Source: Verrucomicrobiota bacterium (GTDB lineage Bacteria > Verrucomicrobiota > Kiritimatiellia > RFP12 > UBA1067). Taken from it: 64,000 nt of DNA. The notes under the pieces were generated by a model that did no database searches, was not told the origin of the DNA, and saw only the letters and a program-made list of their open reading frames with translations. The stretch is taken from contig JAHFSX010000003.1 in the NCBI GenBank assembly GCA_023269675.1, forward strand, positions 62,001 through 126,000, read 5' to 3'. The position numbers and the translations under genes were made by a program. Shown here one piece after another: positions 1 to 9,585 of the stretch (the stretch's first letter is position 1; each line of letters starts with the position of its first letter).

Positions 1-748
1 CCTCCAGGTCAACCGTGTCGTCCGGCGTGCGGTCGCGCTCCGGACGCGAGGGCGAGCCGAGCGGACAGAACCCGACGGGCTGGATGCCGTTGTCCACAAC
101 GTACTTGAAAAGCTCGGGCTGCTGGAGGTGCGGGTGCAGCTCCATCTCGTTCACCGCCGGCAGGACCTCGCAGTCGCGCAGCACCAGCCGCATCTTGGCG
201 GCGCTCATGTTGGAGGTGCCGATGGCCCTGACCAGCCCCAGGCGGACCAGCTCTTCCATCTGGGCCCAGACCCGCATGTAGTCCTCGTGGATATAGGGCT
301 TGGCGTTCGGGTTGTGGTAGTCCCCGGAGCAGCCCTTGGGATGGAAATTCGGGAAGGGCCAGTGCACCAGATACAGGTCGAGATACTCCAGCCGGAGGTC
401 TTTGAGGGACTGCCGGCACGAGCGGATGACGTCTCCGTCGCCGTGGCTGTCGTTCCAGACTTTGGAGGTGACCCACAGCTCCTCGCGCGGGATCCCGCCG
501 CGCCTGACGAGCTCCAGGGCCTCGCCAATCAGCGCCTCGTTGCCGTAGACCGACGCGCAGTCGAAGTGGCGGTAGCCGAGCGTGGCCGCCTCGATCACCG
601 CCGCCGCCACCTGCTCGCCGCTGTATTTGTCCGAGCCGAAGGTGCCCATGCCCACCGCCGGCATCTGCGCGCCCGTGTTGAGTTTCCGCTTGGGTACGCG
701 CCCGGGCTCGATCCCGTCGGCCGCCAACGTCAGTTTGATGTCTTTCAT
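1..748 (-). CDS. aldo/keto reductase (3' end lies beyond the window start)
   Basis: Reverse-strand translation from ATG at 748: MKDIKLTLAADGIEPGRVPKRKLNTGAQMPAVGMGTFGSDKY...EAATLGYRHFDCASVYGNEALIGEAL...YLDLYLVHWPFP...RAIGTSNMS, typical AKR motifs; open at window edge. Confidence 0.9.
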   Translation of the reverse strand, partial: MKDIKLTLAADGIEPGRVPKRKLNTGAQMPAVGMGTFGSDKYSGEQVAAAVIEAATLGYRHFDCASVYGNEALIGEALELVRRGGIPREELWVTSKVWNDSHGDGDVIRSCRQSLKDLRLEYLDLYLVHWPFPNFHPKGCSGDYHNPNAKPYIHEDYMRVWAQMEELVRLGLVRAIGTSNMSAAKMRLVLRDCEVLPAVNEMELHPHLQQPELFKYVVDNGIQPVGFCPLGSPSRPERDRTPDDTVDLE

Positions 749-944
749 TTCCGTCCCTCCGCCAGCTCATCCCTGGCCTTGTTGCGACGTGATGATCAGT
801 TACGGCGAAATCATACGCCGAGTCGCGTAAAAAGGGAATGGACGATTTTGACCGCCTGATGGACATTCTTGACCCTCGCGGGCGCGACTCCCGGCTCACG
901 GCCTCTCCGGATGTGCCCGGCGCCGGCTCATGGAGTGAACGGGG

Positions 945-991
945 GGCGGACATTCCTGTCCGCCGGGCGACGGCGGGTTGGAAAACCCGCC
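945..991. repeat. two adjacent perfect 8-bp-stem hairpins with complementary loops (TTCC and GGAA)
   Basis: GGCGGACA-TTCC-TGTCCGCC (945-964) and GGCGGGTT-GGAA-AACCCGCC (972-991). Confidence 0.85.
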
Positions 992-1053
992 CTCCGTTAT
1001 GAATGCCCGCAGCGCTGAAGGGTATCCCTGACCGTCGTGCCTGTAGCTTCAAG

Positions 1054-1135
1054 CGATTAAGATTAAGAGCACGATTAGGATTATGAGGAACGGAGGACCT
1101 TTCGTAATCCTGATCCTGATCGTAATCTTGATCGT
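1054..1135. repeat. degenerate-word inverted repeat array (GATTAAGATTAAG.../...TAATCTTGATCG)
   Basis: Left arm CGATTAAGATTAAGAGCACGATTAGGATTA; right arm TAATCCTGATCCTGATCGTAATCTTGATCG is its approximate reverse complement. Confidence 0.7.
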
Positions 1136-1212
1136 TCGAGAAAGTTGCCCCTCCGTGCATGCCCGCCCCGCGGGCGGCGGGCTGACACCTAAGCCGCTAA
1201 ACCCCTATCCCG

Positions 1213-4200
1213 CTACTTCGCGGCGAGCTGGGCGGGGCCGTCCTCGATCACCACGCGGAAGCCGACGTCGAAGGGCCGCATCCAGCCGGGGTAGCCCCAG
1301 CGCCAGGAGGACGTCGCGCGGATCTGGCGGCGGTACCACGAGCCGCCGCGCACGACCTTGCGCTCGTCGACGGTGGCGTTGTTGCGGCCGTCGCCCTCGG
1401 CGTACGGGTAGGGCTTGTAGGCCGAGCGCGTCCACTCCGCGACGTTGCCGTGCATGTCGTGGAGGCCCCACGCGTTGGGCGCGTAGCGGCCGACGTCGGC
1501 GAGGTGCAGCACGCCGTCGTTAAAGCGGCGGTCGCGCAGCTCGTAGTCGTAGAGCTTCGACGGCAACTTGGCCGGCTTGGGATCGTCGCCCCGCGCGATC
1601 GGCTTGGGATCCACGCCCTCGACCGCCAGCTCGATGAGCATATAGTCCGCCAGATTCTCCGACTTAGAGAAGTCCGCGTCGAAGTCGCCGTAGTTCATCG
1701 GCGTGGCGCTGCCCGCGCGGCAGGCCCACTCCCACTGCGCCTCGGAGGGCAGCCGCACGTTCTTGTTGAGCTTCCGGGAGAGCCACGCGCAGTAGGCGTT
1801 GGCCTGCGCCCACGTCACGCGGATCGCCGGGAAGTTCGACGCGTTCACGAAGTAGCCGCGGTTGACCTGATCCTTGTAGTGCTTGTCGTACACGCCGTTC
1901 TCGAAGGAGGGGTCGAACTGCTGGAACTGCGCCATGGTGACCTCGGTGGCGCCCATCCAGAAGGGCTGGCCGACCGTCGCCGCGCACATCGGCTGCTCGG
2001 CGGGCGTCTCGTCGTTGCTGCCCATCACGAACGACCCGGCCGGAATCTTGACCAGCTTGAGCTTCTGGCCGCCGCCGAGCTCGAGCTCGGTGACCGCGCC
2101 GCCGCCCTGCTTGGCTTTGGCCGCGGCCGCGTCGAAAGGCCAGCCGCTGACACTGGGCGCAGGCGCCGGGGCGGCCGGTGGCGGCGGAGCCTTGAAGGCG
2201 CCCGGGGCGTACGGGTCAACCACGACTTCGGGATCGAAATCGTCGTTGGCGTATTTGATGGCCATCTCGCGCCGGCGGACCAGCACCTCTTTCTTGTCGC
2301 CGCCCATGCGCTCGGTCCAGCTGCCCCAATACGGCACGTTGAGGTCGATCCAGGTGATGAGGCGGTCCCACTGTTCGGGGCTCAGCGCCACGCCCTTGTG
2401 CCCCTTCTTGAGCAGCTGGACCAGCTCGGAGGTTTCGGCGTGGAACTCCAGCGGCGTCAGCAGATGATAGTCGCCCTCGGGCCCGTTGCGGCGCACGTAG
2501 GGGTGGAGGCTCACGTAGGCGGTGGAGAAGCCGCCGTCGCCGGGCGTGTTCTCGAAGTTCGGGAGCGGCTGGCCGAGCTTGTTCTTGGCCGTGGCCTTGC
2601 CGTTGTGGCAGCCGACGCACGACTGGTCGAGCACGGGCTGCACCTCGCGCTGGAAGGCGAAGTTGCGGCGCGGGCCGTACCACGGCCGGATGGCCTGCGC
2701 TTTCTTCGTGACCGCGGTCGTCGCGTGGCTGGCCGGCGAGTTGTTCTGCTGCTCGTGGCAGCCCTGGCACGAGACCCTCTCGCCCGGCATGCCCACGAAC
2801 CAGGAGCGCATCATCTGCATGGCGTTGCCGTCCGCGTCCAGCGGCTGCATCGCGAGCGGAACGTTGGCCGGCGCCGTGAACATGCAGGAGCCGTCCGCCT
2901 CCACGGCGACCGTGCCGAGCATCACGCGCGGATCCCACGGGCCCTCGAAGCCGATGGTGTAATGGCCGCCGATATTCCGCGGCGAGTACTCGTACTGGAA
3001 GACGCGGAAGGCTTTGGTCTTGCCGTTTGGCACGCCGCGCAGCCCTTCGCCCAGCTGGGCGCCGACCAGGTAGACCGTGCACTCTTTCGAGCCTTTGACG
3101 TAGCGGTCGGCGGGCAGCACCGGCTTGGGCTGTCTCTTGAGCGGCAGGGGCTCGTAGAGGTTGTCGGAGGCCGACTGCCAGAGCGGGATCAGGTTGTCGT
3201 AGATGTCCGCCAGCACGACCATGAAGAGCCCGTTGTCACCTTGCATGGAGACGAGGAAGAGGTCGTCGTTCAGCGGGAACGGGTGGAGGAAGAGCGGGTT
3301 CGAGCCGTTCACCAGCGTGTCGCGCGTGATGTTCTCGACCGGCTTGCCGTAGCCGGGGATGCGCTGCACCGCGCCGGAGGTCTCCTGCCGCCCGCGCGAG
3401 GCGTCGAACAGCACCAGCTCGCCCTTGCGCGCGACGCCGTGGTGGCCGCTGACGATGCCCACGAACTTGGTCGCCGAGCCCGGCAGCGGCCGGGCGTAGA
3501 AGAGGCTGTTCGGCCAGTAGGAGTTGCTGCCGTAGAACGCCTTCTGGTCCGTGCCGTCCGGGTTCATGCTCATCAGCACGCGCGAGAAGTAGTGGGCCGA
3601 GTCGGCGTACTCCCAGCGCAGGTACAGGATGCGGCCGTTGACCAGGGCCGTCGGGCACCAGCTGTTGTCCTGGTCGAACACGAGCCGGCGGATCGTGCCG
3701 TCGGGATCCATCGAATGCAGGTTGCCGACGTAGTCGCTGCCGCCCACGCACGGCACGCCCTGGTAGCCGCTCGTCGCGACAAAGAGGCGGCGGCCGTCCG
3801 GCAGGTAGCAGGGGTCGTAGTAGTCGACATCGGGCTGGTCGGCCGGCGTGATCTCCCGGTAGCTGCCCGGCTTGCTCAGCCGCGTCTCGAACACGCGCCA
3901 GCCCTTCTCGTCCGGCTTGCCGCAGGAGTACATGATCCGCTCGGCGTCGTAGTCGAGGTCCACGTCGCCGATGAAGCTGCCGCTTTCGTAGACCACGAGC
4001 GGCTCTTTGCCGCCCTGCTTGAGCGGGGCGCGCACCACGTCGTTGACGTAGCCGTGCAGCGGCACCGAGGAGTTGCCCTGCCAGTTGGCGGGCAGGCCGG
4101 TGTGGGCCGAGCCCGAGGAGCGCCGCACGAAGAGCAGCTCTTTGAAATCGACGGCCGGATGCTTGAGGTAGACCGCGTCGGTGAGCTCCGCGATCTGCCG

Positions 4201-5259
4201 CGCCGCCGCTAGCTTGGCCGCGAAATCGCTGCCGGACGCCGCCGCCGCCACCGGCCGCAGGTCGGCCACGCGTTTGAGCAGCGCGTCCTTGTCCTTGTAG
4301 ACTTCGGGATACTTGGCGGCATAGGCGTTGACGGCGCGCTCGAGCGCGTCGGCGTTGAAAAGCTTGAGCGCGGTCAGCTTCAAGGCCTGCGCGCGGCCCT
4401 CGCGGAAGGCCTGGCGGAGCGGGGCGAGGCCGGCCACGCTCTGGACATCGCCCGCCTGCTTGCCGAACGCCTTGCGCTGAGGATCGGGCATGTTGCCGAC
4501 ATAGCGCTTGGCCAGCTCGGTCAGCGTGCCGGACTGCTTGCTGTTGTAGATGCTGGCGCCCGCGAACTCCTCGATGATCTCCTGCTTGGCCGCGGGGAAA
4601 TCCCGCATCAGCCCCGGCGTCAAGGGCTGCAGGTTGCGGAAGGCTTCCAGCTTGCCCTGCGTGGCCAGGACCGACTCGATCCACGTCGCCCGTTTCTCGT
4701 ACGCGGCCAGAATCTCGCCCTCCGAGGCGGGCTCGATCTTGCGGGGGATGATCCGGCCGACGGCGGCGCTCGTCTGCGCGGCGTCCACCTTCAAGGGGTT
4801 GGAGGTGGGCGTGGGCTTGGTGAGCGTCTGTTCCCATTTCACCTTGCGGTCCGCGCCGATGATCATGACCGAGGCGTCGAAGAGCCGCTTGGCCTCCTCG
4901 ACGCGGTTCCAGACCACCAGCTGCTCGATCGGCACTTCGCGGCCGAGGTCGACCTCCCACCATGGGTTCGGCTCGTTTTCCGGCGTGTGGGTGATGGAGT
5001 TGCCGCCCCACGAAGTGTTGGTGTTGCCGTCGATCGCGCGGCTGGCGACGCCGCCGTTGGCGTCCTTGCACTGCTGGGCCTTGCCCTTCAGCGCGACATT
5101 CACGCCCCGGGAGAAGACCTGCACCTCGGCCAGCGACAGGGTCGCCTTGTCCTTGGGGATCTCGACGCGCACGAACCGTCCCGCGACCGGCGTCTGCGCG
5201 GCCGCGCCCCACGCCGCCAGAACCGCGGCACACCCCAACACCTGACGACTGATGCCCAT
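1213..5259 (-). CDS. secreted multidomain protein: discoidin-like N-terminus, HzsA-like propeller, two CXXCH heme c motifs, C-terminal formylglycine-generating-enzyme (SUMF1/FGE) domain
   Basis: Signal peptide MGISRQVLGCAAVLAAWGAAAQ; AIDGNTNTSWGG...NPWWEVDLGREVPIEQLVVWNR; CQGCH and CVGCH; C-term IPAGSFVMGSNDE...RLPSEAQWEWACRAG...GLHDMHGNVAEW...VVRGGSW...VGFRVV. The 1820-aa ORF runs on upstream; the signal-peptide Met at 5259 is the better start. Confidence 0.85.
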   Translation of the reverse strand: MGISRQVLGCAAVLAAWGAAAQTPVAGRFVRVEIPKDKATLSLAEVQVFSRGVNVALKGKAQQCKDANGGVASRAIDGNTNTSWGGNSITHTPENEPNPWWEVDLGREVPIEQLVVWNRVEEAKRLFDASVMIIGADRKVKWEQTLTKPTPTSNPLKVDAAQTSAAVGRIIPRKIEPASEGEILAAYEKRATWIESVLATQGKLEAFRNLQPLTPGLMRDFPAAKQEIIEEFAGASIYNSKQSGTLTELAKRYVGNMPDPQRKAFGKQAGDVQSVAGLAPLRQAFREGRAQALKLTALKLFNADALERAVNAYAAKYPEVYKDKDALLKRVADLRPVAAAASGSDFAAKLAAARQIAELTDAVYLKHPAVDFKELLFVRRSSGSAHTGLPANWQGNSSVPLHGYVNDVVRAPLKQGGKEPLVVYESGSFIGDVDLDYDAERIMYSCGKPDEKGWRVFETRLSKPGSYREITPADQPDVDYYDPCYLPDGRRLFVATSGYQGVPCVGGSDYVGNLHSMDPDGTIRRLVFDQDNSWCPTALVNGRILYLRWEYADSAHYFSRVLMSMNPDGTDQKAFYGSNSYWPNSLFYARPLPGSATKFVGIVSGHHGVARKGELVLFDASRGRQETSGAVQRIPGYGKPVENITRDTLVNGSNPLFLHPFPLNDDLFLVSMQGDNGLFMVVLADIYDNLIPLWQSASDNLYEPLPLKRQPKPVLPADRYVKGSKECTVYLVGAQLGEGLRGVPNGKTKAFRVFQYEYSPRNIGGHYTIGFEGPWDPRVMLGTVAVEADGSCMFTAPANVPLAMQPLDADGNAMQMMRSWFVGMPGERVSCQGCHEQQNNSPASHATTAVTKKAQAIRPWYGPRRNFAFQREVQPVLDQSCVGCHNGKATAKNKLGQPLPNFENTPGDGGFSTAYVSLHPYVRRNGPEGDYHLLTPLEFHAETSELVQLLKKGHKGVALSPEQWDRLITWIDLNVPYWGSWTERMGGDKKEVLVRRREMAIKYANDDFDPEVVVDPYAPGAFKAPPPPAAPAPAPSVSGWPFDAAAAKAKQGGGAVTELELGGGQKLKLVKIPAGSFVMGSNDETPAEQPMCAATVGQPFWMGATEVTMAQFQQFDPSFENGVYDKHYKDQVNRGYFVNASNFPAIRVTWAQANAYCAWLSRKLNKNVRLPSEAQWEWACRAGSATPMNYGDFDADFSKSENLADYMLIELAVEGVDPKPIARGDDPKPAKLPSKLYDYELRDRRFNDGVLHLADVGRYAPNAWGLHDMHGNVAEWTRSAYKPYPYAEGDGRNNATVDERKVVRGGSWYRRQIRATSSWRWGYPGWMRPFDVGFRVVIEDGPAQLAAK

Positions 5260-5371
5260 ACCCCATCCCCCTCTTAATCGATTCTTAATAGATAAAGCCC
5301 TGAAAATTTCATGAGGACGCGCGTGTGACACCCGCACGAAAAGGACTCGCGCATCATGCGGGCCTGGACCG

Positions 5372-5442
5372 GTGCCGGCTGAAGCCGGTACAACATACCT
5401 TGCCGCATCCGTACGTTGTACCGGCTTCAGCCGGCCCGGTGC
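5372..5442. repeat. inverted pair of CCGGC-TGAA-GCCGG / CCGGC-TTCA-GCCGG hairpins
   Basis: GTGCCGGCTGAAGCCGGTACAAC ... GTTGTACCGGCTTCAGCCGGCC; a single further copy GTTGTACCGGCTTCAGCCGGC lies near 7539-7560. Confidence 0.8.
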
Positions 5443-5531
5443 ACCGCCGGCCATGCGCGGCTCGACAGAATCTCGCCCTCCATCGCCGCGCTTGGCATGG
5501 AGGGCGAGCGTCCTCGCGATCCGCTCAAGAA

Positions 5532-7319
5532 TCACCCGTAGACCGGGCCGAAGTTCTTGCAGGCGCGGTAGTCCGCGCCGACCGGGTCGTCCGCGCCGAA
5601 CAGGCCCCACACGTGCGGGCGGAAAACCTGCTCCTCGGGCACGTTGGACATCGCCACCGGGATGCGCAGCATCGCCGCCAGAGTGATCATGTCCGCGCCG
5701 ATGTGGCCGTAGCTGATCGCCCCGTGGTTCGCGCTCCAGTTGTTCATCACGCTGTAGACGTCGCGGAAGGCGCCCTTGCCGGTCAGGCGCGGCACAAACC
5801 ACGTGCACGGCCAGGTCGGGTTCGTGCGGTCCATCAGCTTCTGGTTCACGTCCTTCGGCAGCTCGGTGGACCACCCTTCGGCGATCTGCAGCACCGGCCC
5901 CAGGCCCTTGACCAGGCTGATGCGCGTCATGGTCATGGGCATGCCGCCCTCGGAGAGGAAGCTGGAGGAGTAGCCGCCGCCGCGGAAGTACTCGACGTCC
6001 GCCGGCGCCCACTGGGTCGCCTTGAGGCAGGCCTCGGCCTCTTTCGTCGTGATATCCCAGAAGGGCTTCATCGCGGGCTTGCCCTTCTCGCGCTGCTTGC
6101 CGCTGGCGTCCATGCAGGCCGCGCCGGAGTTGAGCAGGTGGATGAAGCCCTGGGCGTTGATGCCGGTCAGCTTCTTGCCGGTCACGCGCTTCACCGCCTC
6201 GGGGCTCCAGTAGGTGCGCACGTCCGCGAAGATCTGCGCGCGGTTGGTGAGCAGGTACATCAGCAGCATGCAGACGCCGTTGAGCGAGTCGTTCTCGGTC
6301 GCCACCATGTAGGGCGCGCGGATGCCGTTCCAGTCGAAGGAGCTGCTGAGCACCGACTCCAGGAAGTCGCCGTTGGGCTTGTAGTCGGTCCACTGGCGCT
6401 GGCCCTGGAAGCCCGAGCAGATCGCGTTTCTGCCGAGCGCCTCCTCGCCGTACCCCAGCTTGTCCAGCGCGGGGTTGCCGACCATCAGGTCGCGCATGAT
6501 CAGCGCCATCTTGACGACATACTCCCAGTCGGCGTCCTTGGCGGCGCGGGACTTCTGCAGCGCCTTCTTGTTCAGGTCCTTGCCTTCCTTGCAGAAGGCC
6601 TTGGCCCACGCCAGCGCCTTCACGTACTCGGCCTGGTCGTAGATGCCCTCGCCGATGCGGCGGTCCACCTCGCACATGTCGACGTTCTCGGTGCGCATGC
6701 CCAGGTAGTCCTGGAAGAAGTCGGGGCTCACGAACGAGCCCGCGATTCCCATCGAGGAGGTGCCGACCGAGAGGTAGGATTTGCCGCGCAGCATCGCCAC
6801 CGCGAGGCCGCCCTTGACGAAGCGCAGGAGCTTCTCCTCCACGTCGGCGGGGATCGAGGTGTCAGAGCGGTCCTGCACCTCCTGCCCGTAAATGCCGTAG
6901 GCCGGGAAGCCCTTCTGCGCGAAGCCCGCCAGCAGGGCGGCCAGGTAGACCGCGCCCGGACGCTCGGTGCCGTTGAAGCCCCACACCGCTTTGGGCAGAT
7001 GGGGGCTGACGTCCATGGTCTCCGTGCCGTAGCACCAGCACGGCGTGACCGTGAGCGACACGCCGACGTTCTCGCGCTCGAACTTGGCCGCGCAGGCCGC
7101 CGCCTCGGCGCAGCCGCCGATGTTGGTGTCGGCGATCGCGCACTGCACCGGCGAGCCGTCCGGATACTTCAAATTCTCGGAGATCAGCTTGGCCGCGTTC
7201 CTGGCCATGTTCATGGTCTGCTCTTCCAGCGATTCGCGCACGCCGCGCCGCCGGCCGTCGATCACCGGACGGATGCCGACCTTGGGAAATCCTTTTCCGC
7301 TCCAAATCGTCTTGCTCAT
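5532..7319 (-). CDS. fucI: L-fucose isomerase
   Basis: [80 protein letters not shown]...[12 protein letters not shown]...[15 protein letters not shown]; full-length FucI. Confidence 0.95.
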   Translation of the reverse strand: MSKTIWSGKGFPKVGIRPVIDGRRRGVRESLEEQTMNMARNAAKLISENLKYPDGSPVQCAIADTNIGGCAEAAACAAKFERENVGVSLTVTPCWCYGTETMDVSPHLPKAVWGFNGTERPGAVYLAALLAGFAQKGFPAYGIYGQEVQDRSDTSIPADVEEKLLRFVKGGLAVAMLRGKSYLSVGTSSMGIAGSFVSPDFFQDYLGMRTENVDMCEVDRRIGEGIYDQAEYVKALAWAKAFCKEGKDLNKKALQKSRAAKDADWEYVVKMALIMRDLMVGNPALDKLGYGEEALGRNAICSGFQGQRQWTDYKPNGDFLESVLSSSFDWNGIRAPYMVATENDSLNGVCMLLMYLLTNRAQIFADVRTYWSPEAVKRVTGKKLTGINAQGFIHLLNSGAACMDASGKQREKGKPAMKPFWDITTKEAEACLKATQWAPADVEYFRGGGYSSSFLSEGGMPMTMTRISLVKGLGPVLQIAEGWSTELPKDVNQKLMDRTNPTWPCTWFVPRLTGKGAFRDVYSVMNNWSANHGAISYGHIGADMITLAAMLRIPVAMSNVPEEQVFRPHVWGLFGADDPVGADYRACKNFGPVYG

Positions 7320-7596
7320 TAGAATCCTCCTTGATTGCGTGGAAGTATACGCCTCCCGCTTTTATTTTGGAATAGCAAGAATTGACCTGCGCCTGTCAAT
7401 TCTTGACCTCCATTTCTGGGTTTCCCTCCCGCCGCCGTTACGCTACACTAAGGCTTCATTTGAAAACGGCGGCGCCGGAGCGCACGCCCTACCGGACATG
7501 AAACCGGCGGCGCGGGAGCGCGCCGGAGTGCCTCGGCAGGTTGTACCGGCTTCAGCCGGCGCGACCGACCTGAACCCTGAACCCCGAATCGTCATT

Positions 7597-8577
7597 ATGG
7601 ACAACGCAGCCATTCTCTCGCGGGCCTGGGAGGTCCTCGATGTCGAAATCGACGGCCTCCGCACCGCCCAGGCCGCGCTCGGCGAAGATTTTCTCGCCAC
7701 CGTGCGCCTGATCCTCACCACCCTCGAAAAGGGCGGCAAGATCGTCGTCACCGGCGTCGGCAAGAACCTGCACATCGCCGAGAAGCTCTCCGCCACGCTC
7801 GCCAGCACCGGCTCGACCAGCGTGGTCATGAACCCCATCCAGGCCATGCACGGTGACCTCGGCATGCTCGCCGAGGACGACGTGCTGCTCGCGCTCAGCT
7901 TCTCCGGCGAGTCGGACGAGGTCATCAAGCTCATCCCGGCCGTGCGGCGCCTCGGCCTGCCGGTCATCGGCATGGTCGGCAACGCGGACAGCACGCTCGC
8001 CCGCCTGAGCGACGCGGTGCTCTGCGTGCGGATCGGCAAGGAGGCCTGCCCCTTCGGCATGGCCCCCACCACCAGCACCACCGCCACGATGGCCGTGGGC
8101 GACGCCCTCGCCATGGTGCTGATCGACGCCCGCCATTTCGACAAGGAGAGCTACGCCAAGCTCCACCCGGCCGGCGCCATCGGCCGCGCCCTGGTGCTGC
8201 GCGTCAGGGACATCATGCGCACCGGCGAGCGCCTCGCCCGTCTGCCCCTCTCCGCCACGATCAAGGACGCCATCATGGCCATGACGACCGCCAAGAGCGG
8301 CGCCGCGCTGGTGGCCCACGCCGACGGCCGCCTCGCGGGGATCTTCACCGACGGCGACCTGCGCCGCCACCTCTCCGAGGGCCAGGACATTCTCCGCAGC
8401 CCCGTCAGCGCGGTCATGACGCACAAGCCGGTCTCCGTCACCGACGAGGCCTTCGCTGTGGATGTGCTGCGCATCTTCGAGAAGTACAAGATCGACGACC
8501 TGCCCGTGGTCGACGCCGAAGGCAAGCTGGTGGGCTACGTGGACATCCAGGACCTGCCCAAAATGAAGGTGATGTGA
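7597..8577 (+). CDS. kpsF: KpsF/GutQ family arabinose-5-phosphate isomerase (SIS + 2 CBS domains)
   Basis: GGKIVVTGVGKNLHIAEKLSATLASTGS...MHGDLGMLAEDDVLLALSFSGESDE...FDKESYAKLHPAGAIGR...GIFTDGDLRRHL. Confidence 0.92.
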   Translation: MDNAAILSRAWEVLDVEIDGLRTAQAALGEDFLATVRLILTTLEKGGKIVVTGVGKNLHIAEKLSATLASTGSTSVVMNPIQAMHGDLGMLAEDDVLLALSFSGESDEVIKLIPAVRRLGLPVIGMVGNADSTLARLSDAVLCVRIGKEACPFGMAPTTSTTATMAVGDALAMVLIDARHFDKESYAKLHPAGAIGRALVLRVRDIMRTGERLARLPLSATIKDAIMAMTTAKSGAALVAHADGRLAGIFTDGDLRRHLSEGQDILRSPVSAVMTHKPVSVTDEAFAVDVLRIFEKYKIDDLPVVDAEGKLVGYVDIQDLPKMKVM

Positions 8578-8654
8578 ACCGGGAAACAGGCTGTAGCGTT
8601 TTAGGCTGTAGGCTGTTAGGGAGACCGAGACCGAAATACCCGCTGCGCAATTTT

Positions 8655-8733
8655 GGTAGGGACGCCTCCCCGAGGCGTCCGCCCGGCGGTGTCACCCAGG
8701 ACCGGCGGACGGTTCGGGGAACCGTCCCTACCC
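8655..8733. repeat. REP/MITE-like element, paired hairpins (GACGCCT-CCCCG-AGGCGTC and GACGGTT-CGGGG-AACCGTC)
   Basis: GGTAGGGACG...CGTCCCTACC terminal inverted repeat; also at 9487, 36722, 56010 and a diverged copy at 53898. Confidence 0.85.
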
Positions 8734-8792
8734 CCATACGACACCGCTTTCAACTCCAGGGCTGAGCCATAGACGGGAAAGGACTTCGCACG

Positions 8793-9491
8793 ATGTCATC
8801 CGCTTTGTTTTGTGTTCTCGCGCAAGCCGCGCCCCCGGCTGCGCAGGGTCTGTTCGAGAACGCCTTCAGCCTTTTCGACCGCGGCGGGCCGGTCATGTGG
8901 CCGATCCTCTTCTGCTCGCTGATGGCGCTCACCGTCACCTTCGAGCGCCTGTTCGCCTTCTGGAAGTACAACGCCGCCAATTTTTATTTCCGCGCCAAGC
9001 AGAAGACCCTCATCAGCCTGACCCGCGAGGGCTCCTTTGAAGAGGCCATCGCCTGCGCCAAGCGGGCCGATTCGCCGGTCTGCCGCGTGCTGGTGCTGGC
9101 CCTCGAGAACCGCGAGGCCGGCTTTCAGGAGACCTTGGAGGCCGCCTCGCAGCTCGAGCTGGACCGCCTGCGCCGCGGCCTCTCGGTGCTCGACACCACC
9201 ATCACCGTGGCCCCGATGCTCGGCATCCTCGGCACGGTCACCGGCATCATCAACACCTTCAACATGCTCAATGTCTCGGGCATGGAGAACCCCGCCGGCG
9301 CGACCGCCGGCATCGCCGAGGCGCTCATCACCACCGCCGCGGGGCTGATCGTCGCGATCGCCTGCCTCTTCCCCTTCAACTTCCTTGTCTCGCTGCTCAA
9401 ACGCCGCACGACCGAACTGGAGCAGATCACCCACCAGCTCGAACTCGCCTACAACACCGGGGTCGGCAAACAGCCGGGTGTCCCACGGTAG
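8793..9491 (+). CDS. exbB: MotA/TolQ/ExbB proton channel family protein
   Basis: LDTTITVAPMLGILGTVTGIINTFNMLN...AGIAEALITTAAGLIVAIACLFPFN typical TolQ/ExbB helices. Confidence 0.9.
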   Translation: MSSALFCVLAQAAPPAAQGLFENAFSLFDRGGPVMWPILFCSLMALTVTFERLFAFWKYNAANFYFRAKQKTLISLTREGSFEEAIACAKRADSPVCRVLVLALENREAGFQETLEAASQLELDRLRRGLSVLDTTITVAPMLGILGTVTGIINTFNMLNVSGMENPAGATAGIAEALITTAAGLIVAIACLFPFNFLVSLLKRRTTELEQITHQLELAYNTGVGKQPGVPR

Positions 9492-9564
9492 GGACGCCTC
9501 CCCGAGGCGTCCGCAAGTCTGGGACCCTCGAAACCGGCGGACGGTTCGGGGAACCGTCCCTACC
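9487..9564. repeat. REP/MITE-like element copy 2 between exbB and exbD
   Basis: GGTAGGGACGCCTCCCCGAGGCGTCCGC...ACCGGCGGACGGTTCGGGGAACCGTCCCTACC. Confidence 0.85.
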
Positions 9565-9585
9565 CCAACCACGGAGGCCTCCGCC

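Noticed and set aside
5260-6675. N-terminal extension of the 1820-aa minus-strand ORF
   Set aside because: Overlaps fucI out of frame; the signal peptide at 5259 gives the better start.
1450-7322. Plus-strand ORFs of 920 and 665 aa opposite the HzsA/FGE protein and fucI
   Set aside because: Low-complexity translations antisense to clear genes.
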